Source of the DNA: an uncultured Pelagibacteraceae bacterium
GTDB lineage: Bacteria; Pseudomonadota; Alphaproteobacteria; Pelagibacterales; Pelagibacteraceae
NCBI GenBank assembly: GCA_902583645.1
Contig: CACHWQ010000005.1
Coordinates: 17,149-81,148 of the forward strand
DNA: 64,000 nt
Direction of reading: 5' to 3'
In this document: piece after piece, positions 34,123-43,803 of the stretch
How positions within the stretch are numbered: the first letter of the stretch is position 1
How the letters are laid out: every line of letters starts with the position of its first letter
Program-made: the position numbers and the translations under genes
Notes under the pieces: model-generated
Database searches by the model: none
What the model saw: the letters and a program-made list of their open reading frames with translations, nothing else
What the model was told of the DNA's origin: nothing

Positions 34123-35119
34123 TTTCTGCTGTCCATTTTCCTTGAGCCGCTAAAGAGCACATTTTTGCTCTATGATTAAATGTATTCTGTGTTCCATTAA
34201 TATCTTTTATATTATTTGACCAAAATTTTAATGCACTTTGCTGCAATGCCCTTCCATAAGAATATGTCATTACAAAATTAGTATTATTTAGCTTATTAAT
34301 CTCATTTAAATTTTCTGCCGCTTCTTTTTCTGTTTGTCCACCAGAAAGAAAAGCAATACCTGGTACATCTGATGGCACAGACTCTTTTAAACATTTTAAA
34401 GTTAATTCTGCTATTTTTTTACTTTCTATTTTTTCACCACTTGTTGATCCAGGTAAAATCATATTTGGCTTGAGTATGGTCCCTTTTAAATCTACTTTGT
34501 TCAAAATTAATTCATCATAACATTTCTTTAAAACCTCAGAAGTTTTCATAAGGCAATCTTCAGCGTTATGTGTTCCATCCATCAAAACTTCAGGCTCAAT
34601 AATTGGCACCATTCCAGTTTCTTGAACTAATGCAGCATAACGAGCAAGCGCGTGGGCATTTGTATGAATCGCTAATTTACTTGGAAAATTTTCTGAAATT
34701 ATATAAACAGCTCTCCATTTTGTGAAACGTGCTCCTAGTTTGTAATATTCCTTTAGCCTTTCTCTAAGTCCATCTAAACCTTCAGTAATTTTTTCTTTTG
34801 TAGAATTAGCCAGTATCTTAGCTCCAGTATCAACTTTAATTCCAGGTACAGTACCAGAACTTTCAATAAGTTCAGGAATTGTTTTTTTATTAGATGCTGT
34901 TTGTTTGATTGTTTCATCATATAAAATTACTCCACCGATACAGTCTTTCATACTTTGAGATGATAAAAGGGTCTCTCTAAATAAAAGTCTATTTTCTGCT
35001 GTTGACTTTACATTAACACTATCAAGTCTTTTAGTCATAGTGCCTGTACTCTCATCCGCGGCTAAGATGCCTTTGCCTCCAGAAATTATTTTTTTTGTAA
35101 TTGAATACAGTTCGGACAT
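34109..35119 (-). CDS. fba: Fructose-bisphosphate aldolase, class I
   Basis: 336 residues. GGKGILAADESTGTMTKRLD, IGGVILYDETIKQ, the ARFTKWRAVY segment, LILNKVDLKGTILKPNMILPG (Schiff-base lysine in KPNM) and FLSGGQTEKEA are class I aldolase motifs. Cleaves or forms fructose-1,6-bisphosphate without a metal. Sits in a leftward operon tkt-gap-pgk-fba, with 4 bp to pgk. Confidence 0.95.
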   Translation of the reverse strand: MSELYSITKKIISGGKGILAADESTGTMTKRLDSVNVKSTAENRLLFRETLLSSQSMKDCIGGVILYDETIKQTASNKKTIPELIESSGTVPGIKVDTGAKILANSTKEKITEGLDGLRERLKEYYKLGARFTKWRAVYIISENFPSKLAIHTNAHALARYAALVQETGMVPIIEPEVLMDGTHNAEDCLMKTSEVLKKCYDELILNKVDLKGTILKPNMILPGSTSGEKIESKKIAELTLKCLKESVPSDVPGIAFLSGGQTEKEAAENLNEINKLNNTNFVMTYSYGRALQQSALKFWSNNIKDINGTQNTFNHRAKMCSLAAQGKWTAEIENK

Positions 35120-35123
35120 TTAT

Positions 35124-36305
35124 TTACTCTAAAGCCTTTATACCAGGTAATTCTTTACCTTCAAGAAATTCTAAAAAAGCTCCACCCGCAGTTGAAACAA
35201 AATTGAAATATTTTGTTAAACCAAAATTATTAAGTGCTGCGACAGTGTCACCACCTCCAGCAACAGAATAAATTTCATTTTTTTTATTTTTTTCAGCAAT
35301 TTTTTTTGCGATCTCTAAGCTTCCATTTTTAAAATTTTCATTTTCGAAATAACCAGCTGGCCCATTCCAAAGAACCGTTTTACTTTGCTCTATTATTTTA
35401 CTGAGAATTTTGACTGTTTCTGGGCCAATATCTAAAATTAGATCATCTTCAGAAATTTCACTTATTTTTTTTACGCTTCCACTGCCATTTATTTCTTTAC
35501 CGACATAAACATCAACTGGATAAATTAATTTACAATTCTCTTTTTTTGATAAAGTAAAAATATTTTCAACTATATCGTCACAACTTTCTTCAAAAATTGA
35601 CCTTCCAATTTGAAAATTTTTATTCTTTAAAATATTGTTAGCCATACCTCCTACAAATATTAAATTATCAAATTTAGACATAAGGTTTTTTATAACTTTA
35701 ATTTTTGTCGATATTTTAGAACCACCGATTATACATGTAATTGGTCTTGTAATATTTTTTGTTACTTTTTTTAATGCTGTTATTTCGGACATTAATTGAA
35801 TTCCAGCGTAAGATGGCACATACTTAGTTATGTTGGAAACCGAAGCGTGTTTTCTATGAGAGCACGAAAATGCATCATTAACATACAAATCCCCAAAACT
35901 TGCTAAACTTTTGGCAAATTCCTCACTATTTTGTTCTTCCCCATCATAAAATCTAAGGTTTTCAAGCATTAAAATACTTTGATTTGTACCATAAAATAAA
36001 TCTTGCTTTTTTAAATTATTAATATCTGTTTTTATAAAGTGAATATTTTGATTTAATTTTTTTTTAAGATAATCGCAAATAGGCTTCATAGAAAATTCTT
36101 TTATTACTTTACCTTTTGGCCGCCCAACGTGTGAAAGGATTAAAATTTTAGCGTTATTACTAATCAAAAAATTTAAAGTTGGAATTATTTTATCTATACG
36201 ATTTGAATCAGTTATATTTTGTTTATTAAGAGGAACATTTAAATCTAGCCTTAATATTATTTTTTTATTTTTAAGATTTTTGGCAATACTTTCAACTGTT
36301 TTCAT
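35124..36305 (-). CDS. pgk: Phosphoglycerate kinase
   Basis: 393 residues. Motifs: ILRLDLNVPLNKQ, LSHVGRPKG, LLENLRFYDGEE, FVNDAFSCSHRKHAS-like (here YVNDAFSCSHRKHAS), IIGGSKISTKI, WNGPAGYFENENF and AGGGDTVAAL. Interconverts 1,3-bisphosphoglycerate and 3-phosphoglycerate with ATP. Overlaps gap by 4 bp. Confidence 0.97.
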   Translation of the reverse strand: MKTVESIAKNLKNKKIILRLDLNVPLNKQNITDSNRIDKIIPTLNFLISNNAKILILSHVGRPKGKVIKEFSMKPICDYLKKKLNQNIHFIKTDINNLKKQDLFYGTNQSILMLENLRFYDGEEQNSEEFAKSLASFGDLYVNDAFSCSHRKHASVSNITKYVPSYAGIQLMSEITALKKVTKNITRPITCIIGGSKISTKIKVIKNLMSKFDNLIFVGGMANNILKNKNFQIGRSIFEESCDDIVENIFTLSKKENCKLIYPVDVYVGKEINGSGSVKKISEISEDDLILDIGPETVKILSKIIEQSKTVLWNGPAGYFENENFKNGSLEIAKKIAEKNKKNEIYSVAGGGDTVAALNNFGLTKYFNFVSTAGGAFLEFLEGKELPGIKALE

Positions 36306-37312
36306 TTAGAGATTTTATATAAATATTGCGCTATATCACACATCCTATTTGAAAATCCCCATTCATTATCATACCAGGCCGAGATTTTACCCATATTTTT
36401 TCCTATTATGTTGGTAAGGGACGCATCAACAATTGCTGAATGCGAATTATGGTTAAAGTCAACCGATACTAATTTTTCTTTCGTAATTCCTAATACACCT
36501 TTCAAATTACTTTTCGATGCTCTTTCAAAACAACTATTTATTGCATCAATAGATAGATTTTTTTTAGTACAAAATACTAACTCAATTAAAGAAACATTAG
36601 GCGTAGGAACCCTCATTGCAACACCCTCAAGCTTCCCTTTTAATGATGGAATAATTTCTGCTATTGCTTTAGATGCTCCTGTTGATGTTGGAACTATTGA
36701 TTGAGAAGCAGACCTTGCTCTCCTAGGATCTTTATGGGAGTTATCTAATATCCTTTGATCTGTTGTGAATGCATGTATAGTTGTCATAAACCCTCTTTCA
36801 ATTGAGTAATTCCTATTTAAAATATCTAGAACAGGAGCTAAACAATTCGTTGTGCATGAAGCAGCGGAGATTACCTTATCCTTATTAGTAATTGTTTTTT
36901 CATTAACTCCAAAGACAATGGTTTTATCAGCGTTTTTACACGGCGCAGACACAATTACTTTTTTTGCTCCATTTTTTAAGTGGGTATAGAGTTTATCCTT
37001 AGAATTAAACTTGCCAGTACACTCTAAAACGTAATCAACTCCATGCTTTAACCAATTAATATCGTTAATATTCGTCTCTTGAGAAAAAGATATTTTATTT
37101 TTGCCTATTATTATAGAATTATCGTTAAATTTAATATTTTGTTTAAATTGTCCATGGACAGAGTCATACTTAAGTAAATTTGAACTCACTTGGGAGTTTG
37201 ACCTATTATTTATATGCTTAATTTTGATATCTTTGAACCCATTTTCAAATATTGTTCTTACAACCATTCTTCCAATTCTTCCAAGTCCATTGATTCCAAC
37301 TTTTATAGTCAT
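36302..37312 (-). CDS. gap: Glyceraldehyde-3-phosphate dehydrogenase
   Basis: 336 residues. Rossmann start VGINGLGRIGRMVVR, catalytic SAASCTTNCLAPV (Cys near 155), TIHAFTTDQRILD, RRARSASQSIVPTSTGA, and WYDNEWGFSNRM. Oxidises glyceraldehyde-3-phosphate with NAD(P). It follows tkt by 5 bp in the same operon. Confidence 0.97.
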   Translation of the reverse strand: MTIKVGINGLGRIGRMVVRTIFENGFKDIKIKHINNRSNSQVSSNLLKYDSVHGQFKQNIKFNDNSIIIGKNKISFSQETNINDINWLKHGVDYVLECTGKFNSKDKLYTHLKNGAKKVIVSAPCKNADKTIVFGVNEKTITNKDKVISAASCTTNCLAPVLDILNRNYSIERGFMTTIHAFTTDQRILDNSHKDPRRARSASQSIVPTSTGASKAIAEIIPSLKGKLEGVAMRVPTPNVSLIELVFCTKKNLSIDAINSCFERASKSNLKGVLGITKEKLVSVDFNHNSHSAIVDASLTNIIGKNMGKISAWYDNEWGFSNRMCDIAQYLYKISK

Positions 37313-37317
37313 AAATT

Positions 37318-39279
37318 TTAATTTTTATTAATAATACTTTTTGTCTTATTCGATATTTCACTTGCTGTTAATTTAAAATCTTTAAATATTTCTTTATAAG
37401 GGGCACTTTTTCCAAAATCTTCTACCCCAAATGACAATCCGTTTTCTCCAATAAATTTTGACCAAGTATCTGATCTACCAGCTTCAATTGATATTTTATA
37501 ATTAGTTTCGTTCAATATATTATTTTTATAATTTTTATTTTGTTTAAAAAATATTTCTTGGCACGGTACTGATATAACTTTTGAATACTTATTTTCTGTG
37601 GCTAATTTATGACTTACTTCAAGGGCTAAATTTACTTCTGAACCACTTGCAAATATAGTCAAATCAATTTTATTGTTAGATCTATAAACTTCGTAAGCAC
37701 CTAAAGAACATTTATTTTGATTTTCATAAGACTGTCTTACTGGAGATAAATTTTGTCTGCTAAGGGCAAGTACACTGGGGGTATCTAAATTTTTCAATGC
37801 CAATTCCCAGCACTCAATTGTTTCTGTAGTATCTGCTGGTCGAAAAACATTTAAATTTGGAATTGATCTTAATCCAGTTAATTGTTCTATGGGTTGGTGC
37901 GTTGGCCCATCCTCACCAAGACCAATAGAATCGTGAGTCATTACATAAACGACACTTAGTTTCATAAGCGCAGAAAGTCTTATTGCAGGCTTACAGTAGT
38001 CACTAAAAATTAAAAACGTTCCTCCATAGGGAACCAGTTTACTGTGCAAAGATAGACCGTTCATTATTCCACACATAGCATGCTCCCGTACTCCATAGTG
38101 AATATAATTTCCTTTGAAATTTTTTTTGCTAATTGGTTTATGATTTTTAGTTTTCGTATTATTTGACCCTGCAAGATCGGCAGAACCTCCAATTATCATG
38201 TTTTTTTTCTCATTTAATGCAGTTAAAATTTTTTCTGATGATTTTCTAGTTGCTAGAGTTTCTAAGTTTTTAATTGCATTTTGTTTTTCCTTTTTAAAAA
38301 TATCAGAAAAATTTGTTGAGAAAATTTTATTTATTTGTCCCTTTTTTTTATTATAATTTTTTTTCCATTTATCTTCTTTTATTTGGCCTGTCTTTCCTAT
38401 CTTTCTCCATTCCTCCATGATTTTTTTAGGAATTATAAAAGGTTCATGACTCCAATTTAACTTTTTTCTAACCAGTTTAACCTCGTTTTCACCAAGCGGG
38501 CTTCCGTGTGCTTTTTCACTTCCAGATTTATTAGGTGATCCAAATCCAATTTTTGTTATACAAGATATTACTGTTGGTTTTTTTGCACTTTGTACTTTTT
38601 TTAATGCATTAAATATTTTTTTTTCATCATGACCATCGATTTCAATATAATCCCATCCATATGAATTGAATCTCTTTTTATAATTATCAGAAACAGTTAA
38701 ACTAGTTGGTCCATCAATAGATATTGAATTATTATCAAATAACATTACCAAGTTTTTTAGACACAGATGACCAGCAAGACTGAGCGCTTCATGACTAATT
38801 CCTTCCATTAAACATCCATCACCCGCTAATACATAAGTTTTGTGATTAAAAATTTTTGATCCAAATCTTTCTCTTAATATTTCCTCAGCAATTGCAAATC
38901 CAACCGCGTTAGCAACTCCTTGACCCAAAGGCCCTGTGGTAGTTTCAATTCCGGTACCTGGATGAAATTCTGGATGCCCAGCACAAATAGAATTTAATTG
39001 TCTAAAATTTTTTATATCTTTGAGACTAATACTTGAATATCCAGTTAAGTACAAAAGAGAATAAAGTAACATAGATCCATGTCCTGCCGAGAGAACAAAC
39101 CTGTCTCTGTTTAGCCAATCGGGATTTCTTGGATTATAATTAAGAAAATTTTTAAAAAGCACAGTTGCGACATCTGCCATTCCCATTGGCATTCCCGGAT
39201 GACCAGAATTTGCTTTTTCTACCGCATCTATGGATAAAAATCTGATGGCGTTAGACAAATCTTTATGTAGTTTGGTCAA
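37318..39279 (-). CDS. tkt: Transketolase
   Basis: 653 residues. Thiamine-diphosphate site GDGCLMEGISHEALSLAGH to FDNN (near 150-185), N-terminal SGHPGMPMG, HGSMLLYSLLYLTGY, and the second domain YVMTHDSIGLGEDGPTHQPI and FRPADTTE. Moves two-carbon units in the pentose phosphate pathway. It is the first gene of the leftward central-carbon operon and diverges from the zapA group. Confidence 0.97.
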   Translation of the reverse strand: MTKLHKDLSNAIRFLSIDAVEKANSGHPGMPMGMADVATVLFKNFLNYNPRNPDWLNRDRFVLSAGHGSMLLYSLLYLTGYSSISLKDIKNFRQLNSICAGHPEFHPGTGIETTTGPLGQGVANAVGFAIAEEILRERFGSKIFNHKTYVLAGDGCLMEGISHEALSLAGHLCLKNLVMLFDNNSISIDGPTSLTVSDNYKKRFNSYGWDYIEIDGHDEKKIFNALKKVQSAKKPTVISCITKIGFGSPNKSGSEKAHGSPLGENEVKLVRKKLNWSHEPFIIPKKIMEEWRKIGKTGQIKEDKWKKNYNKKKGQINKIFSTNFSDIFKKEKQNAIKNLETLATRKSSEKILTALNEKKNMIIGGSADLAGSNNTKTKNHKPISKKNFKGNYIHYGVREHAMCGIMNGLSLHSKLVPYGGTFLIFSDYCKPAIRLSALMKLSVVYVMTHDSIGLGEDGPTHQPIEQLTGLRSIPNLNVFRPADTTETIECWELALKNLDTPSVLALSRQNLSPVRQSYENQNKCSLGAYEVYRSNNKIDLTIFASGSEVNLALEVSHKLATENKYSKVISVPCQEIFFKQNKNYKNNILNETNYKISIEAGRSDTWSKFIGENGLSFGVEDFGKSAPYKEIFKDFKLTASEISNKTKSIINKN

Positions 39280-39333
39280 TTACTATCCTATCTAGACTAA
39301 GAAGACTCAATTTAATATTATGATTATATATAT

Positions 39334-39648
39334 ATGAAAACTTTCAGTGAAAAAGAAAAAAAATTAAGTACATCTCTCCAAAAGCTGATGGATTTAAATT
39401 TAATTAATTCTTCGCAAAATAAACAAACCAAGTATTTGGAAGAGCAAAAAAATCAATTAGAAATTGAAAAAAACCAACTTGAAACCAAATACAAATCATT
39501 AATGCAAAACTATCAGAAATTGAGGGATCGACTGAAAAAGCAAGATTTTGAACAAAAAAATAAAGAGATGATGTTTAATGAAAAAATAGATGAATTAAAT
39601 CAAGAAACAGATAGTTTGATGGAAGAAATAGATAAATGGCAAACGTAA
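39334..39648 (+). CDS. Small coiled-coil protein upstream of zapA
   Basis: 104 residues, almost all charged heptad-like sequence rich in Glu, Lys, Gln and Leu, with no membrane segment. A comparable short coiled-coil gene (DUF4164-like) stands before zapA in other Alphaproteobacteria, so it may act with ZapA at the division ring. The family call is by position and composition only. It overlaps zapA by 13 bp. Confidence 0.65.
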   Translation: MKTFSEKEKKLSTSLQKLMDLNLINSSQNKQTKYLEEQKNQLEIEKNQLETKYKSLMQNYQKLRDRLKKQDFEQKNKEMMFNEKIDELNQETDSLMEEIDKWQT

Positions 39649-40082
39649 ATATTAAATTTAATGGTAAAGAATTTTTGCTTTCTTGTGATGATGGACAAGA
39701 AGATCATCTAGAGGAACTTTCAATTCATTTAAATAAAAAATTTGAAGTTTTAAAAAACGATCTTGGAAATATCGGAGAAAATAAACTTCTTTTAATTACT
39801 TCAATAAAGATTATGGATGAGTATTTTGAAACAAAGAAAAAAATTGATGAAAAGAAAAATGAACTTGAAAAACTTAAACAAAAATTTTTAGAAATTAAAA
39901 AATTAGTATTCGCATATAAAGATGACAAAGAGAAAGAAATAAAAAACCTTTTAAGCAATCATCAAGATCTTAAATCTGAAATAGATAAAACAAGACTAGA
40001 TTATGAGAAAATTTTGGACGAAGCAACGTCCCAAATTGATAAATTTATTGAAAAAGTCAATCAAGATAACTCAGTACAATAA
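39636..40082 (+). CDS. zapA: Cell division protein ZapA
   Basis: 148 residues. N-terminal ZapA domain (VNIKFNGKEFLLSCDDGQED and LLLITSIKIMDEYFE) and a long C-terminal coiled coil. ZapA bundles FtsZ filaments. The coiled coil is longer than in E. coli (109 residues). fau follows after 3 bp, as in many proteobacteria, but there is no room for the 6S RNA gene that often lies between them. Confidence 0.87.
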   Translation: MANVNIKFNGKEFLLSCDDGQEDHLEELSIHLNKKFEVLKNDLGNIGENKLLLITSIKIMDEYFETKKKIDEKKNELEKLKQKFLEIKKLVFAYKDDKEKEIKNLLSNHQDLKSEIDKTRLDYEKILDEATSQIDKFIEKVNQDNSVQ

Positions 40083-40085
40083 TCT

Positions 40086-40628
40086 GTGCTAAAAAATCAC
40101 ATTAGAAAAAAAATAATTAAAATAAGAGAGATTAAAAATAAAAATAATCTACAAATAAAAACAAGTTTTTTTAAAGAAATATTTAAAATAAATAAATTTA
40201 AAAATAATATAGTTGGAAGTTATTTTCCTGTTAATTTTGAGGCTGATACATTTGAGATCATGAAAATGTTTAAGCAAAAAGGGTTCAAGCTAGGCTTACC
40301 CGTGATCAGTTCAAAATTTGATATGAATTTTTATATTTGGAATTTAAATGACCCTTTATATGCAAATAAATATGGTATACCAGAACCAAAATCCAAAAAA
40401 AGAGTAATGCCAAGTATTTTATTAATTCCAATGGTTGCATTTGATAATAACCTAAATCGATTAGGCTATGGAGGAGGATATTATGACAGATTTTTAAAAA
40501 AAAACGAAAAAAAAAACATAACGAAGGTAGGCCTAGCAATTTCGTTCCAAGAAGTAAAAAAATTACCAACAAATATATATGACAAGAAAATGGATTACAT
40601 ATTAACTGAAAAAAAATTTTTTAAATGA
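40086..40628 (+). CDS. fau: 5-formyltetrahydrofolate cyclo-ligase
   Basis: 180 residues. Motifs: IVGSYFPVNFEADTFEIM, YGIPEPKSKKRV, ILIPMVAFDNNLNRLGYGGG and YYDRFLK, all of the cyclo-ligase family, which converts 5-formyl-THF to methenyl-THF with ATP. The start is GTG at 40086. Overlaps the next gene by 4 bp. Confidence 0.92.
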   Translation: MLKNHIRKKIIKIREIKNKNNLQIKTSFFKEIFKINKFKNNIVGSYFPVNFEADTFEIMKMFKQKGFKLGLPVISSKFDMNFYIWNLNDPLYANKYGIPEPKSKKRVMPSILLIPMVAFDNNLNRLGYGGGYYDRFLKKNEKKNITKVGLAISFQEVKKLPTNIYDKKMDYILTEKKFFK

Positions 40629-41431
40629 AAGTATTATTTTTAGGAGATGTAGTTGGCAATCCAGGCAGGCTAGCAATTAAACAACAATTAAAAAATCAAA
40701 TTGTGAAAAATAAAATAGAGTTTGTAATTGCAAATGGTGAAAACGCCGCTGAAGAAGGTGTTGGTATTACTAGAAATATTTCTGAGGACTTTTTTAATTC
40801 AGGTGTTGATGTAATAACTACTGGTAATCATATCTGGGATCAAAGAGAAACAGCAGACTACATTAATATTGAACGCAGGTTATTAAGGCCACTAAATTTA
40901 ATTAAACCATCACCTGGAAATGGATTTGAAGTATATAAATCAAAAAATGGTTTTAATGTTGGTGTATTAAATTTAATGGGAAATGTTTATATGAAAAAGT
41001 GTGATAACGTTTTTGATGTAGCAAAAGAATTTTTATCAAAAAAAAAATTGAAAATAGACTATGATTTTTTATTTGTTGATTTTCATGGCGAGATTACAAG
41101 TGAAAAAACAGCAATGGGTCATTACTTTGATGGTAAAGCAACCTTACTTGTTGGAACTCATACGCATATACCAACAAATGACGCAAGGATACTTAACCAT
41201 GGTACCGCCTATCAAACAGACGCTGGAATGTGTGGAGATTATAATTCTGTAATTGGCATGAATAAAGAAAATTCTTTAAAAAGATTTCTTAAAGAAGATT
41301 CAAAAAAACATTTTCCGGCCGAGGGAATTGCTAGTTTATCAGGCGTCATTGTTGATTGTGATAAAGAAACTGGTTTAGCCGAAAATGTACAAAGTTTTAT
41401 TTATGGAGGTGATTTAAAAAATACTCACTAA
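40625..41431 (+). CDS. YmdB-family metallophosphoesterase
   Basis: 268 residues. VLFLGDVVGNPGR, FVIANGENAAEEGVGI, DVITTGNHIWDQ, DFHGEITSEK, LVGTHTHIPTNDARIL and DAGMCGDYNSVIGM are the metal and active-site motifs of the YmdB/TIGR00282 family, a phosphodiesterase acting on 2',3'-cyclic nucleotides or cAMP in Bacillus. The physiological role here is not known. Confidence 0.9.
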   Translation: MKVLFLGDVVGNPGRLAIKQQLKNQIVKNKIEFVIANGENAAEEGVGITRNISEDFFNSGVDVITTGNHIWDQRETADYINIERRLLRPLNLIKPSPGNGFEVYKSKNGFNVGVLNLMGNVYMKKCDNVFDVAKEFLSKKKLKIDYDFLFVDFHGEITSEKTAMGHYFDGKATLLVGTHTHIPTNDARILNHGTAYQTDAGMCGDYNSVIGMNKENSLKRFLKEDSKKHFPAEGIASLSGVIVDCDKETGLAENVQSFIYGGDLKNTH

Positions 41432-41436
41432 ATATA

Positions 41437-42162
41437 ATGGCAGGGCATTCACATTGGGCAGGAATTAAACATAAAAAGGGAAGAGCAGATAAACAAAGAT
41501 CTAAGATTTTTTCCAAACTTTCAAAGGAAATTACAGTTGCTGCAAAATTGGGTGATAAAGATCCTGATATGAATCCAAGATTAAGATCAGCAATTCAAGC
41601 CGCTAGAACAGCAAATATGCCAAAAGACAACATTGAAAGAGCAATAGATAAATCATCAGCTAATTTGGGACCAAGTTTAGAAAACATTAGATATGAAGGA
41701 TTTGGACCTGAAAAAATAGCAGTTATTGTTGAAGCTCTGACTGATAACAAAAATAGAACAGCTTCACAACTAAGAACTATTTTTAATAAGAATGGAGGTA
41801 ATCTTGGATCAAGTGGTTCAGCATCACATAATTTTAACCAAGTAGGCGTTATTAGAATAGATAAAAATGAGATTAACGAAGAACAAATTTTAGAATTAGC
41901 AATAGAGGCTGGGGCAATAGAGTGTTTTAGTTATGATGATTTTCATGAAATTCATTGTGATAAAAAAAGTATTTATAATGTAAAAAAGAAACTAGAAGAA
42001 AATATTACAAATTTTATTTCAACAGAAATTGAATGGATACCTAATAATAAAGTTGTATTAAGTAAAGATTATTTAGAATTGACAAATAGTTTTTTAGAAG
42101 ATTTAGATAATAATGACGATGTTCAAAATATATATACAAATTTAAATCTAGTGAGTACTTAA
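41437..42162 (+). CDS. YebC/PmpR (TACO1) family protein
   Basis: 241 residues opening MAGHSHWAGIKHKKGRADKQ, with KIFSKLSKEITVAAKLG, NMPKDNIERAI and IRYEGFGPEKIAVIVEALTD. Earlier viewed as a transcriptional regulator, the family is now linked to translation of hard proline stretches. It shares one base with the next gene start (TAATG). yebC-ruvC adjacency is classical. Confidence 0.95.
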   Translation: MAGHSHWAGIKHKKGRADKQRSKIFSKLSKEITVAAKLGDKDPDMNPRLRSAIQAARTANMPKDNIERAIDKSSANLGPSLENIRYEGFGPEKIAVIVEALTDNKNRTASQLRTIFNKNGGNLGSSGSASHNFNQVGVIRIDKNEINEEQILELAIEAGAIECFSYDDFHEIHCDKKSIYNVKKKLEENITNFISTEIEWIPNNKVVLSKDYLELTNSFLEDLDNNDDVQNIYTNLNLVST

Positions 42163-42653
42163 TGTTAGTAATAGGAATTGACCCAGGAATCTCAGGAGCA
42201 ATATGCTTTATGGAAAATGGTAAAATTATTGACGTCATAGATATGCCAAGCATGGCGGATGGAAAAAAAAATAAAAAACAAGTTAATGGGTCTCAAGTTT
42301 TTAACGAAATTTCAAGGCATATAAATGACAAAAATTTTGATGAGGTCAAAGTTATTATTGAGCATGTATCAGCAATGCCAGGTCAGGGAGTTACTAGCAT
42401 GTTTAATTTTGGTCAATCGTTTGGAATTCTAAAAGGAATCTGTTCAGCGATGAATTTATCAATGTATTTTGTAAGGCCTGCAAAGTGGAAAAAACATTTT
42501 AATTTAATTAACTCATCAAAAGACGCAAGCAGAACTAAGGCTATCGAAATTTTTCCTTATTTTTCAACAAATTTATCCAAAAAAAAAGATGCGAATAAAG
42601 CAGACGCAATATTGATCGCAAGCTATTTTCAAGAGTCTTTTAACAAAAAATAA
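42162..42653 (+). CDS. RuvC-like Holliday junction endonuclease, phage type
   Basis: 163 residues of the RNase H-like RuvC fold: VIGIDPGISGAI (first Asp), VIIEHVSAMPGQGVTSMFNF (Glu), and DANKADAILIASYF (last Asp). The central AMPGQG...FNFGQSFGILKG and RPAKWKKHF are closer to phage and prophage RuvC-like resolvases than to E. coli RuvC. It stands where ruvC-ruvA-ruvB normally sit between yebC and tolQ, and no ruvA or ruvB is present. It may be the working resolvase of this organism. Confidence 0.8.
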   Translation: MLVIGIDPGISGAICFMENGKIIDVIDMPSMADGKKNKKQVNGSQVFNEISRHINDKNFDEVKVIIEHVSAMPGQGVTSMFNFGQSFGILKGICSAMNLSMYFVRPAKWKKHFNLINSSKDASRTKAIEIFPYFSTNLSKKKDANKADAILIASYFQESFNKK

Positions 42654-42707
42654 GCATTTTTTATTATTAGACAAATTGATGACACAATTAAGTGTGAAAG
42701 ATTTTTA

Positions 42708-43382
42708 ATGGAAGCTGATATATCTTCACAAGCAGTTGGTTTAGCAACAAATACAGATTTTTCATTAGTACAATTATTTCTTAGAGCAGATATTATTGTT
42801 AAATCTGTAATGATACTTTTGATAGCTTGCTCTATTTATTCTTGGGCTATTATTATAGAAAAAATAAGATTATTTAAAAAAATAAACATTTCAACTGAAG
42901 AGTTTCAAGACAAATTTTGGAAATCAAAATCAGCTGAAAATTTTTATAATAATATTCCAAAAAATATTGAGGATCCTTTGGCACAAATTTTCAGAGCCTC
43001 AATGGAAGCTGCATTAAAAACTAGATCTAAATCGCAATTAAATGAAAGACTTCCAAATATGCTTCAAATTAACATAGAGAAACAGATGGAAAAAATTGAA
43101 AAAAGCTACACATTTCTTGCGACAGTTGGATCAACAGCGCCATTTATTGGTCTCTTTGGAACAGTTTGGGGAATTATGAATTCATTTCAATCTATAGCAA
43201 TTTCAAGAAATACTAGTTTAGCAATTGTTGCTCCAGGAATTGCAGAAGCATTATTTGCTACTGCACTTGGTCTTCTCGCAGCAATACCTGCGGTTGTTGC
43301 ATATAATAAATTTAGCAACGATTCAAAAAAATATTTACAAAAATTAGAAAATTTTTCTAAAAGATTTTTAACCATCATTTAA
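42708..43382 (+). CDS. tolQ: TolQ proton channel subunit
   Basis: 224 residues with three membrane segments (about 27-47, 135-155 and 170-195) and the typical FLATVGSTAPFIGLFGTVWG stretch, then APGIAEALFATALGLLAAIP. With TolR it uses the proton gradient to energise TolA-Pal at the division site. No ybgC precedes it, unlike in E. coli. tolR follows with one base between. Confidence 0.95.
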   Translation: MEADISSQAVGLATNTDFSLVQLFLRADIIVKSVMILLIACSIYSWAIIIEKIRLFKKINISTEEFQDKFWKSKSAENFYNNIPKNIEDPLAQIFRASMEAALKTRSKSQLNERLPNMLQINIEKQMEKIEKSYTFLATVGSTAPFIGLFGTVWGIMNSFQSIAISRNTSLAIVAPGIAEALFATALGLLAAIPAVVAYNKFSNDSKKYLQKLENFSKRFLTII

Positions 43383-43383
43383 A

Positions 43384-43800
43384 ATGACTTTTAAATTTAA
43401 AAGGTCTTCACGTGAACCAATGAGTGAAATAAACGTTACACCTTTTGTTGATGTAATGTTGGTACTTTTAATTATTTTCATGGTGACAGCTCCTTTGTTA
43501 ACAGTTGGTGTTCAAGTTGATTTACCAGAAAGCTCTGCAGACTCACTACCTGAGGAACAGGAACCATTAACCTTAACAATTAATTCTAAAGGTGAGATTT
43601 TTATACAAGAGTCTAAAGTCGAATTTGACAAAATCATTGCAAAAATTTTAGCAGTATCAAAAAACAGAACGGATACTAGAATCTATGTTAGAGGTGATCA
43701 GTCTATAAATTATGGCAGAGTGCTGGAGGTTATGGGGATGTTATCAGGATCAGGATTTACAAAAGTTGCTTTAATTTCTGAGCCTTACAAAGAGAGGTAA
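43384..43800 (+). CDS. tolR: TolR
   Basis: 138 residues of the ExbD/TolR family. MSEINVTPFVDVMLVLLIIF contains the conserved membrane aspartate; the periplasmic part has VDLPESSADSLPEEQEPLTL and YGRVLEVMGMLSGSGFTKVA. It works with TolQ as the stator unit of the Tol motor. Confidence 0.96.
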   Translation: MTFKFKRSSREPMSEINVTPFVDVMLVLLIIFMVTAPLLTVGVQVDLPESSADSLPEEQEPLTLTINSKGEIFIQESKVEFDKIIAKILAVSKNRTDTRIYVRGDQSINYGRVLEVMGMLSGSGFTKVALISEPYKER

Positions 43801-43803
43801 TAT

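Noticed and set aside
32939..39279. Thiamine or other riboswitch before thiE or tkt
   Set aside because: thiE overlaps fba and has no leader; upstream of tkt there is only a 54-bp gap with no structured element.
40082..40086. 6S RNA gene expected between zapA and fau
   Set aside because: Only 3 nt separate the genes; nothing fits here.
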